64,000 nucleotides of DNA from Paraferrimonas sedimenticola (GTDB taxonomy: Bacteria > Pseudomonadota > Gammaproteobacteria > Enterobacterales > Shewanellaceae): assembly GCF_002282855.1 (NCBI RefSeq), contig NZ_NRIR01000006.1, forward strand, positions 186,001 through 250,000. The letters run 5' to 3'. Positions within the stretch are counted from its first letter, which is position 1. Every line of letters starts with the position of its first letter. The position numbers and the translations under genes are program-made. Positions 34,798-45,461 of this stretch are shown here, one piece after another. Below the pieces are notes generated by a model, which worked only from the letters and a program-made list of their open reading frames with translations, made no database searches and was not told the DNA's origin.

Positions 34798-35963
34798 TAC
34801 ACGCCCTCCGCCGCTGCTACTACTTTCTGCGCCGCTTCGGTTAGGCTGTTGGCGGCAATGATGTCTAGGCCAGACTCGGCCAATACTTTAGAACCCAACT
34901 CAGCGTTGGTGCCCTCTAAGCGGACGACTACCGGTACGGTAACGCCAACTTCTTTAACCGCGCCAATGATTCCTTCGGCAATCATGTCACAGCGAACGAT
35001 ACCGCCGAAGATGTTTACCAATACGGCTTTTACATTGTCGTCAGACAAAATGATCTTAAAGGCTTCAGCTACACGCTCTTTGGTAGCGCCGCCACCTACG
35101 TCTAGGAAGTTTGCAGGGCGACCGCCGTGCAAGTTAACAATGTCCATGGTACCCATGGCTAGGCCTGCGCCGTTTACCATACAACCTACGTTACCGTCGA
35201 GTGCGACATAGTTAAGGTCCCACTGGGCCGCGTGTGCTTCGCGCTCGTCTTCCTGACTTGGGTCGTGCATTTCACGGATACCAGGCTGGCGGTACAGAGC
35301 GTTGGAATCGATGTTTATTTTGCCGTCCAAGCAGTGCAGGTTGCCTTGTTCAGTGATAACCAGCGGGTTAATTTCAAGCAGAGCAAAGTCTTTCTCGATG
35401 AACATTTGCGCCAGACCCATGAAGATCTTGGTGAACTGCTTGATTTGCTCGCCTTTTAGACCCAGCTTGAAGGCCAAGTCACGGGCTTGATAGGCCTGAG
35501 GGCCAACCAGCGGGTCAATCGCTGCTTTGTGAATCAGCTCAGGGGTTTCCTCAGCGACTTTTTCAATCTCAACGCCGCCTTCGGTTGAAGCCATGAAGAC
35601 TACGCGTTGGCTAGCACGGTCAACTACCGCACCTAGGTACAATTCTTGAGCGATGTCAGTGCAGCTTTCTACCAAAATCTTGCTGACCGGCTGACCGTTT
35701 TCGTCCGTTTGGTAGGTCACTAGGTTTTTACCTAGCCAGTTTTGGGCGAATTCTTTGATGGCTTCTTTGTTGTCCACCAACTTCACGCCGCCAGCTTTAC
35801 CGCGGCCGCCCGCGTGTACCTGACATTTTACTACCCATTGATTACCACCGATCTTGTCAGCCGCTTCGGCCGCTTCTTGTGGGGTTGCGCAAGCAAACCC
35901 TTCGGATACGGGCAAACCGTACTTGGCAAACAAGAGTTTTGCCTGATACTCGTGCAAATTCAT
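34797..35963 (-). CDS. sucC: Succinyl-CoA synthetase beta subunit
   Basis: This 388-residue ATP-grasp subunit binds nucleotide and succinate. [19 protein letters not shown], the [12 protein letters not shown] loop and the C-terminal [15 protein letters not shown] are conserved. It is the same length as in E. coli. It is separated from sucB by 76 bases that contain a stable hairpin. Confidence 0.98.
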   Translation of the reverse strand: MNLHEYQAKLLFAKYGLPVSEGFACATPQEAAEAADKIGGNQWVVKCQVHAGGRGKAGGVKLVDNKEAIKEFAQNWLGKNLVTYQTDENGQPVSKILVESCTDIAQELYLGAVVDRASQRVVFMASTEGGVEIEKVAEETPELIHKAAIDPLVGPQAYQARDLAFKLGLKGEQIKQFTKIFMGLAQMFIEKDFALLEINPLVITEQGNLHCLDGKINIDSNALYRQPGIREMHDPSQEDEREAHAAQWDLNYVALDGNVGCMVNGAGLAMGTMDIVNLHGGRPANFLDVGGGATKERVAEAFKIILSDDNVKAVLVNIFGGIVRCDMIAEGIIGAVKEVGVTVPVVVRLEGTNAELGSKVLAESGLDIIAANSLTEAAQKVVAAAEGV

Positions 35964-35996
35964 AATCGTGTGTCCGTTACTTCTTATTGTGTGGGT

Positions 35997-36018
35997 GCCG
36001 ACTCAAGGCTGAGTCGGC
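35997..36018 (-). other. Stable hairpin in the sucB-sucC gap
   Basis: GCCGACTC-AAGGCT-GAGTCGGC, eight perfect pairs with no T-tract. It is probably an mRNA stability or processing element rather than a terminator, since sucCD continue downstream. Confidence 0.65.
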
Positions 36019-36039
36019 GTATCGCTCGAAAGCTTGGGG

Positions 36040-37242
36040 TTAGATGTCCAACAGCAGACGCGTTGGATCTTCCAGGATTTCCTTAATGGTCACCAAGTAG
36101 CTGACCGATTCCTTTCCATCAATGATGCGGTGATCGTAAGACAACGCCAGGTACATCATAGGTAGGATTTCAACTTGACCGTCAACTGCCATCGGACGCT
36201 CTTTAATGGCGTGCATGCCCAAAATCGCGCTTTGTGGCGGGTTGATGATCGGCGTAGACATCAGCGAACCAAACACACCACCATTGGTGATGGTGAAGTT
36301 GCCGCCCATCATATCGTCTACGGTTAGTTTGCCATCGCGACCTTTAATCGCCAGTTCGCGAACGGCTTTCTCGATATCCGCCAGGCTCATGCTGTCGGTA
36401 TTGCGCAGCACAGGGGTTACCAAACCACGAGGGGTAGAAACCGCGATGCTTACGTCGAAATAGTTGTGATAAACAATGTCATCACCGTCGATAGAAGCGT
36501 TAACGGCAGGAAAGCGTTTTAGCGCTTCGGTTACCGCTTTGATGTAGAAAGACATAAAGCCCAAACGAATGCCGTGCTTCTCTTCAAACACGTCTTTGTA
36601 CTGCTTGCGCAAGTCCATAATCGGCTTCATGTTAACTTCGTTGAAGGTAGTCAACATGGCGGTAGAGTTCTTGGCATCCAACAGACGCTCGGCGATGCGC
36701 TTGCGCAAACGGGTCATAGGCACGCGTTTTTCAGAGCGCTCGCCCAGCGCTTCGACCGCAGGGGCCGCAGCGGCTGCAGCAGCAGGAGTTGGCGCAGGCT
36801 TGCTTTCGGCATCTTTTAGGTGCTTCTCGATGTCTTCGCGGGTAATACGACCGCCAACACCTGAACCTTTAAGCTGAGCCACATCAATGTTGTGCTCGGC
36901 CACTAAACGGCGAACCGCCGGGCTTAGCTCATCGCTTGATTCTTCAGCGGCAGCAGCAGGCGCCGCTTCCGCTTCGGCTTTGCTCACCTCAGCGCCAGCA
37001 ACCGCGCCAGCGGTCATGTTGGCAATCACTTGCTCGCCCAATACGGTTTCGCCTTCTGGGAACAAAATTTCGCCCATTTGGCCGTCTTCTGGCGCAGGTA
37101 CTTCCAGTACTACCTTGTCAGTTTCGATATCAACCAGAATGTCGTCACGAGAAACCGCTTGGCCAGGTTGCACATGCCAAGTCGCAATGGTGGCGTCAGC
37201 CACGGACTCTGGTAATACGGGAACCTTAATTTCGATGGTCAT
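36040..37242 (-). CDS. sucB: 2-oxoglutarate dehydrogenase E2 (dihydrolipoyl succinyltransferase)
   Basis: This 400-residue protein has one lipoyl domain (lysine in [10 protein letters not shown], near residue 43), an Ala/Glu-rich linker, the E3/E1-binding domain ([20 protein letters not shown]), a second Pro/Ala linker and the catalytic domain with [10 protein letters not shown] at the active site. It transfers succinyl from E1 to CoA. It is 21 bases behind sucA. Confidence 0.98.
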   Translation of the reverse strand: MTIEIKVPVLPESVADATIATWHVQPGQAVSRDDILVDIETDKVVLEVPAPEDGQMGEILFPEGETVLGEQVIANMTAGAVAGAEVSKAEAEAAPAAAAEESSDELSPAVRRLVAEHNIDVAQLKGSGVGGRITREDIEKHLKDAESKPAPTPAAAAAAAPAVEALGERSEKRVPMTRLRKRIAERLLDAKNSTAMLTTFNEVNMKPIMDLRKQYKDVFEEKHGIRLGFMSFYIKAVTEALKRFPAVNASIDGDDIVYHNYFDVSIAVSTPRGLVTPVLRNTDSMSLADIEKAVRELAIKGRDGKLTVDDMMGGNFTITNGGVFGSLMSTPIINPPQSAILGMHAIKERPMAVDGQVEILPMMYLALSYDHRIIDGKESVSYLVTIKEILEDPTRLLLDI

Positions 37243-37263
37243 TTATCCCTATCCTTCTCTATC

Positions 37264-40080
37264 TTATTCTTTGTCCAAGCCCAAGGCGCTACTGACCAGG
37301 TCTTGTTGTTGTTGCATGTGCAGCGATGGGTAACCAACCGCTGGGCTGGCCGACGCAGAACGGCCGGCATAACTTAGGCTGGCGCCTTTTGGAATCGCAA
37401 TGTGGAAGTGGTGCTGCGAGCAGTACCAAGCGCCTTGGTTTTGCGGTTCTTCCTGACACCAAACGAAATCTTCAACGTGGGCGTAGTCTTTTAGAATGGC
37501 TGCCACTTCCTCGTGCGGGAATGGATACAACTGTTCGATACGCACAATCGCCACGTCGTTCTTTTCGGCTTTGCGACGAGCGTCTAGCAGGTCGTAGTAC
37601 ACCTTACCGCTACAGAACACCACGCGCTTAACCGCTTTCGGGTCTAGCTCGTCCACTTCGCCAATGGCGTTGTGGAACTGGCCGTCGGCCAACTCTTCTA
37701 AGCTAGATACCGCCATTGGGTGGCGCAGTAATGACTTAGGCGACATGACTACTAGCGGACGGCGCATCGGGCGCACCACCTGACGGCGCAGCATGTGGTA
37801 AACCTGCGCTGGGGTTGATGGAATACACACTTGCATATTGTGATCCGCACACAGCTGTAGATAACGCTCTAGACGCGCACTGGAGTGCTCTGGTCCTTGG
37901 CCTTCGTAGCCGTGTGGCAGTAGCAAAGTCAAACCGCACAAACGGCCCCACTTAGCTTCACCCGATGACAAGAACTGATCCACAACCACCTGAGCACAGT
38001 TGGCAAAGTCACCAAATTGCGCTTCCCAAATGGTTAAGCCCTTAGGCTCGGCAGTGGCATAGCCGTATTCGAATGCCATTACTGCAGCTTCTGACAGCAC
38101 AGAGTCGGTAATGTCGATTGGGCCTTGCTCTTCGGACAAGTTGCGCAATGGCATGTAAGCAGTGGCGTCTTGCTGGTTGTGCAGTACCGCATGGCGGTGG
38201 AAGAAAGTACCACGCCCTGAGTCCTGCCCAGTCAAACGCACGCGATGACCCGAGTCCAGCAAGGTGGCGTATGCCAGAGTCTCGGCAAAACCCCAGTCGA
38301 CTTTTTTGTCGCCAGCGGCCATGGATTGACGGTCTTTGTAGATTTTCGCTACACGACTTTGGACCTTGTAGCCCTCGGGAATGTCGCACATCTTTTCGGT
38401 AAGCGAATTCAGCTTATCGCGGTCGATCTGCGCCGGATACTCGTCATCCCACTGATGATCTAAGTACGGCGTCCAGTCCACCGAATGCTCGGTCATTGGA
38501 CGCCACTCTTCCACCACGCACTCGCCTTTATCTAGCGCATCTCGGTAGTGGTTGATCATCTCGGTTACAGAGGCCGCTTCGATACCACCTTTGGCAATCA
38601 AACGGTCGGCGTACAACTTGCGAGTGGTTGGGTGCTTTTTAATCTTCTGGTACATCAACGGCTGAGTCGCATTTGGCTCGTCCGCTTCGTTGTGACCGTG
38701 ACGACGGTAACAGACCAAGTCAATCACTACGTCGCGCTTAAACTGGTTGCGATAATCCACCGCCAGTTGCGCTACGTAAGCCACGGCTTCTGGGTCATCC
38801 GAATTCACGTGGAAAATCGGTGCCTGAACCATCTTGGCAATATCAGTACAGTAAGGAGTCGAGCGGGTATCCATCGGATTCGAAGTGGTGAAGCCCACTT
38901 GGTTGTTAACCACGATGCGAATGCTACCGCCAACCTTAAAGCCGCGCGCTTGCGACATGTTAAAGGTCTCTTGCACCACGCCCTGCCCGGCAATCGCCGA
39001 GTCACCGTGAATCGTGATGGGCATCACTTGCTGGCCATTGTCACAGCCGCGACGGTCTTGGCGGGCGCGTACCGAACCCATGACCACAGGATTGACGATT
39101 TCCAAGTGAGACGGGTTAAACGCCAAGGCTAAGTGAACATTACCGCCTGGGGTGGCAAAGTCCGAAGAGAAGCCTTGGTGGTATTTCACGTCGCCCGAGC
39201 CTAGTGACTCGTCTTGCTTACCGGCAAACTCGTCAAACAAGTCGCCCGGTTTCTTACCCAGAATATTGATAAGTACGTTGAGGCGGCCGCGGTGCGCCAT
39301 GCCCACAACCACTTCTTTAGTACCCGACTCACCGGCGCGATATATCAGCTCGCGCATCATAGGAATAAGCGAGTCGCCACCCTCGAGGGAGAAACGCTTG
39401 GCACCCGGGAACTTGGCACCTAAGTACTTCTCCATGCCCTCAGCGGCGTTCAAACCTTCGAGAATTTGGCGCTGTTTATCCGCGTCGAATTGAGCGCGGC
39501 CTAAGGCTGGCTCCAAGCGGTTTTGGATCCAACGTTTCTCTTCGGTGTCGGTGATGTGCATGTACTCTGCACCAATCGAACCACAGTAGGTTTGCTTGAG
39601 CGCAGAAACCAGCTCTTTTAGCTTCATGGTGTCGCCACCGTAAGCAAAAGAACCAGTATTGAATTCGCGTTCCATATCGGCGTCGGTCAGACCGTGAAAA
39701 GCTGGGTCTAATTCAGAAACCGTATCGCGCTTCCACAATTCCAATGGGTCCAGGTTAGCGTGCTGATGGCCACGGAAACGATGGGCATTAATCAACTGCA
39801 GCACTTTAACCTGCTTAGCATCGGTTTCAGGGTCGCTAACGCGCACGGCGCGCTGGTGCTGGCTGTCACTAGCTAAACTTTTAAAGTAATCGCGGACTTT
39901 GGAATGGGGAGTGTCTTGAAGATCTTGAAACTGAGGTAAGGATTCGAAAACAGCCAACCAGTCGGATGACACCGACTGTGGGTCTTCTAAGTAGGCTTCG
40001 TACATTTCTTCAACATAAGAGGCGCTGTTGCCTCCCAGGTGGGAAGAATCTAGCCAAGCCTTCATGCTGCCTTGCTGCAT
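37264..40080 (-). CDS. sucA: 2-oxoglutarate dehydrogenase E1 component
   Basis: This thiamine-diphosphate-dependent decarboxylase commits 2-oxoglutarate to succinyl-CoA. The 938-residue protein has the N-terminal E2-binding segment (SSHLGGNSASYVEEMYEAYL), the 2-oxoglutarate-recognition MAHRGRLNVL, the TDP-binding GDSAIAGQG...NNQVGFTTSNP and the C-terminal transketolase-like EAQFGDFANCAQ. It lies 112 bases behind sdhB. Confidence 0.98.
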   Translation of the reverse strand: MQQGSMKAWLDSSHLGGNSASYVEEMYEAYLEDPQSVSSDWLAVFESLPQFQDLQDTPHSKVRDYFKSLASDSQHQRAVRVSDPETDAKQVKVLQLINAHRFRGHQHANLDPLELWKRDTVSELDPAFHGLTDADMEREFNTGSFAYGGDTMKLKELVSALKQTYCGSIGAEYMHITDTEEKRWIQNRLEPALGRAQFDADKQRQILEGLNAAEGMEKYLGAKFPGAKRFSLEGGDSLIPMMRELIYRAGESGTKEVVVGMAHRGRLNVLINILGKKPGDLFDEFAGKQDESLGSGDVKYHQGFSSDFATPGGNVHLALAFNPSHLEIVNPVVMGSVRARQDRRGCDNGQQVMPITIHGDSAIAGQGVVQETFNMSQARGFKVGGSIRIVVNNQVGFTTSNPMDTRSTPYCTDIAKMVQAPIFHVNSDDPEAVAYVAQLAVDYRNQFKRDVVIDLVCYRRHGHNEADEPNATQPLMYQKIKKHPTTRKLYADRLIAKGGIEAASVTEMINHYRDALDKGECVVEEWRPMTEHSVDWTPYLDHQWDDEYPAQIDRDKLNSLTEKMCDIPEGYKVQSRVAKIYKDRQSMAAGDKKVDWGFAETLAYATLLDSGHRVRLTGQDSGRGTFFHRHAVLHNQQDATAYMPLRNLSEEQGPIDITDSVLSEAAVMAFEYGYATAEPKGLTIWEAQFGDFANCAQVVVDQFLSSGEAKWGRLCGLTLLLPHGYEGQGPEHSSARLERYLQLCADHNMQVCIPSTPAQVYHMLRRQVVRPMRRPLVVMSPKSLLRHPMAVSSLEELADGQFHNAIGEVDELDPKAVKRVVFCSGKVYYDLLDARRKAEKNDVAIVRIEQLYPFPHEEVAAILKDYAHVEDFVWCQEEPQNQGAWYCSQHHFHIAIPKGASLSYAGRSASASPAVGYPSLHMQQQQDLVSSALGLDKE

Positions 40081-40137
40081 TTAGTCTCCCTTGAGCTACT
40101 TCTTATTGTCGGCATTTGTGTGACCGACTTTACAGAA

Positions 40138-40162
40138 CTCCCCCTAGTTTTCCTAGAGGGAG
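40138..40162 (-). other. Hairpin in the sdhB-sucA gap
   Basis: CTCCCCCTAG pairs with CTAGAGGGAG with one mismatch around a five-base loop. No T-tract follows on the minus strand. A smaller GTCGG/CCGAC stem lies next to it (about 40108-40127). It is likely an RNA processing or stability site between sdh and suc. Confidence 0.55.
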
Positions 40163-40192
40163 ATCCGCTATTTTTTGCTATTTTGCAAATCG

Positions 40193-40900
40193 TTAAACCG
40201 CACGCTGTAAAAGCATGGATTTAATGTGACCAATTGCCTTAGTTGGGTTGAGTCCTTTCGGGCAAACATTAACGCAATTCATGATGCTGTGGCAGCGGAA
40301 AACGCTAAAGGCGTCGTCCAGTTCAGCCAAGCGCTCATCGGTGGCGGTATCGCGACTATCGATAAGGAAACGATAGGCGTGCAACAGGCCGCTAGGACCG
40401 ACAAACTTGTCTGGATTCCACCAGAACGACGGACACGCGCTTGAACAACAAGCACACATGATGCACTCGTACAAACCGTCAAGATGCTCGCGCTGCTCAG
40501 GCGATTGCAAATGCTCGCGCGCAGGCTGGCGGCCATCGTTGATCAAGTACGGCTTAATCTTTTCGTACTGCTTGTAGAACTGAGTCAAATCGACCACTAA
40601 ATCGCGCACAACCGGCATCCCAGGCAGTGGACGAATCTCTAGCTTCTTGCCTTTGAAAGTGGATAGCGGAGTGATACACGCTAGGCCATTGGTGCCGTTC
40701 ATGTTCAAACCATCCGAGCCGCAAACCCCTTCGCGACATGAGCGACGGAAAACCAGCGTCGAATCCTGCTCTTTTAGCAGCATCAGTACGTCTAGCACCA
40801 TCAAATCAGAACCCTCTGGAATATCCAGCTGGTAGTCTTGCATCCGTGGCTTAGTATCTACGTCCGGGTTGTAGCGATAAATCGCAACATTAACATTCAT
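40193..40900 (-). CDS. sdhB: Succinate dehydrogenase iron-sulfur subunit
   Basis: The start at 40900 (MNVNVAIYRYNPDVD) gives 235 residues and has AAGGAG nine bases upstream; a longer frame reaches back into sdhA but is not conserved. The [2Fe-2S] ligands are in CREGVCGSDGLNMNG, and the [4Fe-4S] and [3Fe-4S] ligands in CIMCACCSSACPS and CHSIMNCVNVCPKG. It carries electrons from FAD to quinone. Confidence 0.97.
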   Translation of the reverse strand: MNVNVAIYRYNPDVDTKPRMQDYQLDIPEGSDLMVLDVLMLLKEQDSTLVFRRSCREGVCGSDGLNMNGTNGLACITPLSTFKGKKLEIRPLPGMPVVRDLVVDLTQFYKQYEKIKPYLINDGRQPAREHLQSPEQREHLDGLYECIMCACCSSACPSFWWNPDKFVGPSGLLHAYRFLIDSRDTATDERLAELDDAFSVFRCHSIMNCVNVCPKGLNPTKAIGHIKSMLLQRAV

Positions 40901-40913
40901 TATCGACAACTCC

Positions 40914-42680
40914 TTAATAAGTACGCTTCTTCGGTGGGAAGGCTTCACGAGTGACTGGGGTCATGTTGACCTCGCGCTTTTGCATGCTCTCAGAGACTGG
41001 GTCGAAGATGCTGTGACACAACCAGTTCTCATCGTCGCGCTCTAGGAAGTCTTCACGACTGTGAGCACCACGGCTTTCGGTGCGGTAGTTAGCCGCATAA
41101 GCGGTAGCAATCGCAGTCGACATTAGGTTGTCTAGCTCCAGACACTCGATGCGCTGAGTGTTGAACTCGGCTGAGTTATCCGACAGCTTGGCATTGGCCA
41201 AACGCTCGCGAATTTTCTTGAGTTCTTCCAGACCTTCGGCCATGGCTTCACCGGTACGGAATACCGAGAAGTTCAGCTGCATACACATTTGTAGGTCTTT
41301 GCGGATTTGGGTTGGATCTTCACCGTCTTTGTTGTTTTCCCAACGGTTGTAGCGCTCAAGTGCGGCATCCAAGTTGGCTTGGGTGGCTTCTTTCGGCTCT
41401 GGAATGCTATCTAGAGTTTCGCCGAGGTGCTTACCCGCCGCGCGACCAAATACCACCAAATCCAACAGGCTGTTACCGCCAAGGCGGTTAGCACCGTGCA
41501 CCGATACACAAGCAATTTCACCGACAGCCAAAAGACCGTGGATGTCGTAGTCATTGCCGTTCTCATCCATGTTCACCACCTGACCGGTCCACTTGGTCGG
41601 AATACCGCCCATTTGGTAGTGACAGGTTGGGATAACTGGAATTGGCTCTTCCACTGGGTCTACGTGCGCAAAGGTACGCGATAGTTCGCAGATGCCTGGC
41701 AAACGGCTTTCTAGTACTTCTTTACCCAAGTGGTCTAGTTTCAGCTTGATGTGTGGGCCCCATGGACCGTCGCAGCCGCGACCTTCGCGGATTTCGGTCA
41801 TCATAGAGCGAGCAACCACGTCGCGACCGGCCAAGTCTTTGGCGTTTGGCGCGTAACGCTCCATGAAGCGTTCGCCGTCTTTGTTGAGAAGGTAACCACC
41901 TTCACCACGACAACCTTCGGTTACCAACACACCGGCACCGGCAATACCGGTTGGGTGGAACTGCCACATTTCCATGTCTTGCAGTTGAATGCCAGCACGA
42001 GCCGCCATGCCAACACCATCACCAGTGTTGATGTGTGCGTTTGTGGTCGAAGCAAAGATACGCCCTGCACCACCTGTGGCGAGCACAGTCGCTTTGGCTT
42101 TAAAGTAAACCACTTCACCGGTTTCGATATCGATAGCCGTCGCACCAACAACCGCGCCGTCGTCATTCTTCACCAAATCCAGTGCATACCACTCGGAGAA
42201 GACTTCGGTTTGGTTCTTAACGTTCTGTTGGTACAGACAATGCAGCAGCGCGTGGCCAGTACGGTCAGCAGCCGCTGCGGTACGAGCCGCTTGCTCGCCA
42301 CCAAAGGCCTTAGATTGACCGCCGAAAGGACGCTGGTAAACGCGACCATCTTCAAAACGCGAGAAAGGCAGACCCATGTTCTCTAGTTCGAAAATCGCTT
42401 CTGGACCGGTTTTACACATGTACTCGATGGCGTCTTGGTCACCGATGTAATCGGAGCCTTTAACCGTGTCGTACATATGCCACTCCCAGTTGTCTTCGTG
42501 AGCATTGCCCAGCGCGACAGTAATACCGCCTTGGGCAGATACTGTGTGAGAACGGGTAGGAAAGACTTTAGAAAGCAGCGCACAGCTTTTGCCTTCTTTT
42601 GAAATTTGTAGAGCAGCGCGCATGCCCGCACCGCCTGCGCCAATTACGATGGCGTCGTATTCTCTAACTTGGATTTTCAC
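40914..42680 (-). CDS. sdhA: Succinate dehydrogenase flavoprotein subunit
   Basis: This 588-residue protein starts (GTG) [20 protein letters not shown] with the FAD dinucleotide-binding motif. The covalent FAD histidine is in [11 protein letters not shown], and the C-terminal catalytic and binding segments ([10 protein letters not shown]) are intact. Identical in length to E. coli SdhA. It begins directly after the sdhD stop. Confidence 0.98.
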   Translation of the reverse strand: MKIQVREYDAIVIGAGGAGMRAALQISKEGKSCALLSKVFPTRSHTVSAQGGITVALGNAHEDNWEWHMYDTVKGSDYIGDQDAIEYMCKTGPEAIFELENMGLPFSRFEDGRVYQRPFGGQSKAFGGEQAARTAAAADRTGHALLHCLYQQNVKNQTEVFSEWYALDLVKNDDGAVVGATAIDIETGEVVYFKAKATVLATGGAGRIFASTTNAHINTGDGVGMAARAGIQLQDMEMWQFHPTGIAGAGVLVTEGCRGEGGYLLNKDGERFMERYAPNAKDLAGRDVVARSMMTEIREGRGCDGPWGPHIKLKLDHLGKEVLESRLPGICELSRTFAHVDPVEEPIPVIPTCHYQMGGIPTKWTGQVVNMDENGNDYDIHGLLAVGEIACVSVHGANRLGGNSLLDLVVFGRAAGKHLGETLDSIPEPKEATQANLDAALERYNRWENNKDGEDPTQIRKDLQMCMQLNFSVFRTGEAMAEGLEELKKIRERLANAKLSDNSAEFNTQRIECLELDNLMSTAIATAYAANYRTESRGAHSREDFLERDDENWLCHSIFDPVSESMQKREVNMTPVTREAFPPKKRTY

Positions 42681-43028
42681 TTACACACCCCACACAATCA
42701 CAAAGCCAGCAACCAAGTAACTAAAGGCCGCTACTACAAACAAGAATTGCAGTACGCCGCGCAGCACATGCGCTTTGACGTAGTCGGTCAATACCTGCCA
42801 GATACCGATCCAGGCGTGGATCAGTAGCGCAATCAGGGTAACCAGGGTGAACACCTTCATTGGCAGTGTGGCAAACAGACCTTGCCAAATATCGAAGGTC
42901 AGTTGCGGCGTGCTTACCACAAACACCAACATGAAGATGGAATAACAGGCCAGCACCACGGCGCTAGCGCGAATAAGGATGAAATCATGAACGCCCGAGC
43001 GTCCAAAACTGGCGGCATTAGTTACCAT
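42681..43028 (-). CDS. sdhD: Succinate dehydrogenase membrane anchor subunit D
   Basis: The 115-residue form from the ATG at 43028 (MVTNAASFGRSGVHDFILIR) has GGAG seven bases upstream, better than the in-frame TTG two codons earlier. There are three membrane helices; the heme b ligand His is in LIHAWIGIWQVLTDYVK. It overlaps the end of sdhC by 7 bases. Confidence 0.95.
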   Translation of the reverse strand: MVTNAASFGRSGVHDFILIRASAVVLACYSIFMLVFVVSTPQLTFDIWQGLFATLPMKVFTLVTLIALLIHAWIGIWQVLTDYVKAHVLRGVLQFLFVVAAFSYLVAGFVIVWGV

Positions 43029-43396
43029 AACCAAACTCCCATGGATGCAGATAGGACGGCGGCCACAGCGAAGGTGACCTTAGCGGACAACAGGCCTGAT
43101 GACATTTCTTCCCAGTAGCCAGCGTCCATGATCAAATGGCGAATACCGGCAAGTAGGTGATAGATCAAGGCGGTGACTATTCCCCACAGCACGAACTTAG
43201 CGAAGGGAGAAGTCAGGCATTGTTGCAATTCAGCGAAGCTATCTGCGGAATCTAGGCTCAGATTCAATAGCCACAACAGCACGCCAATGGCGAAGAACAT
43301 GATGACACCGGATACGCGGTGCAGGATGGATGCAATGGCCGTCGCGGGAAAGCGAATGGTCTGCAGGTTCAGATGAACGGGTCTTTGCTTTTTCAC
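43022..43396 (-). CDS. sdhC: Succinate dehydrogenase cytochrome b556 subunit
   Basis: The conserved part begins KKQRPVHLNLQTIRFP, and three helices follow with SILHRVSGVIMF (quinone/heme region) and YHLLAGIRHLIMD carrying the heme ligand. The best-fitting start is the GTG at 43396 (124 residues, E. coli 129). The open frame continues to 43498, with ATGs at 43498 and 43453 but without ribosome sites or conservation. It is the first gene of sdhCDAB-sucABCD and divergent from gltA. Confidence 0.88.
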   Translation of the reverse strand: MKKQRPVHLNLQTIRFPATAIASILHRVSGVIMFFAIGVLLWLLNLSLDSADSFAELQQCLTSPFAKFVLWGIVTALIYHLLAGIRHLIMDAGYWEEMSSGLLSAKVTFAVAAVLSASMGVWLW

Positions 43397-43906
43397 AAGT
43401 TGCTCACTCAGCTCCTTTGAGCATTTTGTTATTGTTAGAGCAGCTTTCACCATATTTTGCTTATATTTGGCAAAGCTAAGTAAAAAAAAGTGAGGCAATA
43501 CAAGTGGTTAAAACAAGCTAAAATGCGTTCAACAACTCCGTAATAACAGTGTGATTTTTAACCGTTAAAACCGCTCGGAAAGCAACACGCAGCAAGTATA
43601 CAATCGCACAAAGTCAAATACAAACATCACAGTTTTTAAAATTATTTTTTTTAATGTTGGAGCTGTAACAGGCTCTACAGCTAGAAAATCACAGTTTTGT
43701 TAGATTGATCCAAACGATTTAAACACGCATATGAATTGAAATGTGATCTTGATTAACGGTAAAGTAAGCGCACCAACAAGAGCGCAACCACAGTTACCCC
43801 AAACGAGATAGGGTTAATAGAGTGTTATAAGCGCCAGGTGTGACGAGCCATTTTTACTTTAAAAATAAGAAATATCTCACTGTACAATTGAAGTAAGGAG
43901 AGAGAT
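43397..43906. other. Divergent control region sdhC / gltA
   Basis: About 510 bases lie between the chosen sdhC start and gltA, strongly AT-rich (notably 43600-43700). It must hold both promoters. I see a CRP-like site at 43739-43759, further TGTGA/TCACA half-sites near 43549, 43627 and 43690, and a GGAG ribosome site before gltA. No convincing -35/-10 pair could be fixed and no gene is seen apart from the alternative upstream sdhC start. Confidence 0.55.
43739..43759. promoter_or_regulatory. CRP-like binding site between sdhC and gltA
   Basis: AAATGTGATCTTGATTAACGG matches the left half of the CRP consensus AAATGTGATCTAGATCACATTT fully, and GAT at the centre, but the right half is weak. CRP control of sdh and gltA is known in E. 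coli. Confidence 0.5.
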
Positions 43907-45202
43907 ATGGCTGAACTTAAGGCCAATCTGCAACTGCCCAACGACCAATCCATCGAGCTACCGGTAAAACACGGAACCGCTGGCCACGCTGTGGTTGATA
44001 TCAGCAAACTTGGCGGTACGGGCCACTTCACTTTTGATCCAGGCTTCCTAGCCACTGCATCTTGTGAATCCAAGATCACCTACATCGACGGTGCCAAAGG
44101 CATTTTACTGCACCGCGGCTATCCCATTGATCAATTGGCCAAGAACTCAAGCTATCTAGACGTTTGCTACTTGCTGCTACACGGCGAACTGCCAAATCAA
44201 AGCGAATACCAAGAATTTGCGCGCCTGGTGCGCGAGCACACCATGGTAAACGAGCAATTGGTTAGCTTCTTCCGCGGCTTCCGTCGCGACGCTCACCCGA
44301 TGGCCATCATGTGTGGTGTAGTGGGTGCCCTATCGGCCTTCTACCACGACTCACTAGACGTCAACATCGACTCGCACCGCTCTATCGCAGCGTTCCGCTT
44401 GATTTCTAAGATGCCTACGCTGGCGGCGATGTCGTACAAGTACTCCATCGGTCAACCTTTCGTATATCCGAAAAACAGCCTGAGCTACGCCGGTAACTTC
44501 CTGAACATGATGTTCTCTGTTCCTTGTGAAGACTACGAAGTGAACCCAGTGGTTGAGCGCGCCATGGACCGCATCTTTATCCTGCACGCAGACCACGAGC
44601 AAAACGCTTCAACCTCGACCGTGCGACTAGCGGGTTCATCCGGTGCTAACCCATTCGCCTGTATCGCTGCGGGTATCGCTTCACTTTGGGGCCCTGCCCA
44701 CGGTGGCGCTAACGAAGCCTGCTTGGAGATGCTAGAAGAAATTGGTTCAGTGGATCGTATTCCTGAGTTCATCAAGCGCGCCAAAGACAAGAACGACCCG
44801 TTCCGTCTCATGGGCTTCGGTCACCGCGTTTATAAGAACTTCGACCCACGCGCAACAGTAATGCGCGAGTCGTGCCACGAAGTATTGAAAGAGCTAAACA
44901 TCAAGGATCCTTTGCTCGACGTAGCCATGGAACTTGAGCAAATCGCTCTGAACGACCCTTACTTCATCGAGAAGAAGCTGTATCCAAACGTGGACTTCTA
45001 CTCGGGCATCATCATGAAGGCGATTGGTATTCCGACCAGCATGTTCACCGTAATCTTTGCCCTGTCTCGCACAGTTGGCTGGATTGCCCACTGGAAAGAA
45101 ATGCTAGAGCAGCCTGGACATAAAATCGGCCGTCCTCGTCAGCTATACACTGGCTATGACCAACGCGACTTCCTGTCGCTGTCGGACCGCCCTAAAGGCT
45201 AA
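43907..45202 (+). CDS. gltA: Citrate synthase (type II)
   Basis: This enzyme condenses oxaloacetate and acetyl-CoA. The 431-residue protein has the NADH-sensitive type II N-terminal domain (about 1-60), the catalytic His in GPAHGGANE, the [14 protein letters not shown] loop and the C-terminal [22 protein letters not shown] ribosome site precedes the ATG. Divergent from sdhC; ends before a strong terminator. Confidence 0.98.
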   Translation: MAELKANLQLPNDQSIELPVKHGTAGHAVVDISKLGGTGHFTFDPGFLATASCESKITYIDGAKGILLHRGYPIDQLAKNSSYLDVCYLLLHGELPNQSEYQEFARLVREHTMVNEQLVSFFRGFRRDAHPMAIMCGVVGALSAFYHDSLDVNIDSHRSIAAFRLISKMPTLAAMSYKYSIGQPFVYPKNSLSYAGNFLNMMFSVPCEDYEVNPVVERAMDRIFILHADHEQNASTSTVRLAGSSGANPFACIAAGIASLWGPAHGGANEACLEMLEEIGSVDRIPEFIKRAKDKNDPFRLMGFGHRVYKNFDPRATVMRESCHEVLKELNIKDPLLDVAMELEQIALNDPYFIEKKLYPNVDFYSGIIMKAIGIPTSMFTVIFALSRTVGWIAHWKEMLEQPGHKIGRPRQLYTGYDQRDFLSLSDRPKG

Positions 45203-45220
45203 GTTCCAGAAAACCAAAAC

Positions 45221-45250
45221 AAAGCGCTCCTATTCAGGGGCGCTTTTTTT
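45221..45250 (+). terminator. Terminator of gltA
   Basis: AAAGCGCTCC pairs with GGGGCGCTTT (one T-G pair) and is followed by a run of T, 18 bases after the gltA stop. Confidence 0.9.
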
Positions 45251-45461
45251 ACGTCTGCGATACAGGACTTCACAATTGTTTACGTTTTTAAACCTTTTGT
45301 GGTGCTCAAACTGTTTAAACTAAGGTCGTTAATAAAATGCTAATACAAGGTTAATAAAAGTCGCCAACTATTGAACATTTCCGCCAATAAGTAGCGAACT
45401 TTGGATAAGCAGAATTCTCAATGCAGGCTGAAAACATAATAAAACCATACAGTTATATTAT

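Noticed and set aside
35997-36018. Intrinsic terminator between sucB and sucC
   Set aside because: The stem is strong but no T-tract follows, and sucCD need the upstream promoter.
38548-39132. 194-codon plus-strand frame inside sucA
   Set aside because: Antisense shadow of a highly conserved gene, no ribosome site or homology.
41751-42386. 211-codon plus-strand frame inside sdhA
   Set aside because: Antisense shadow of sdhA, with no family resemblance.
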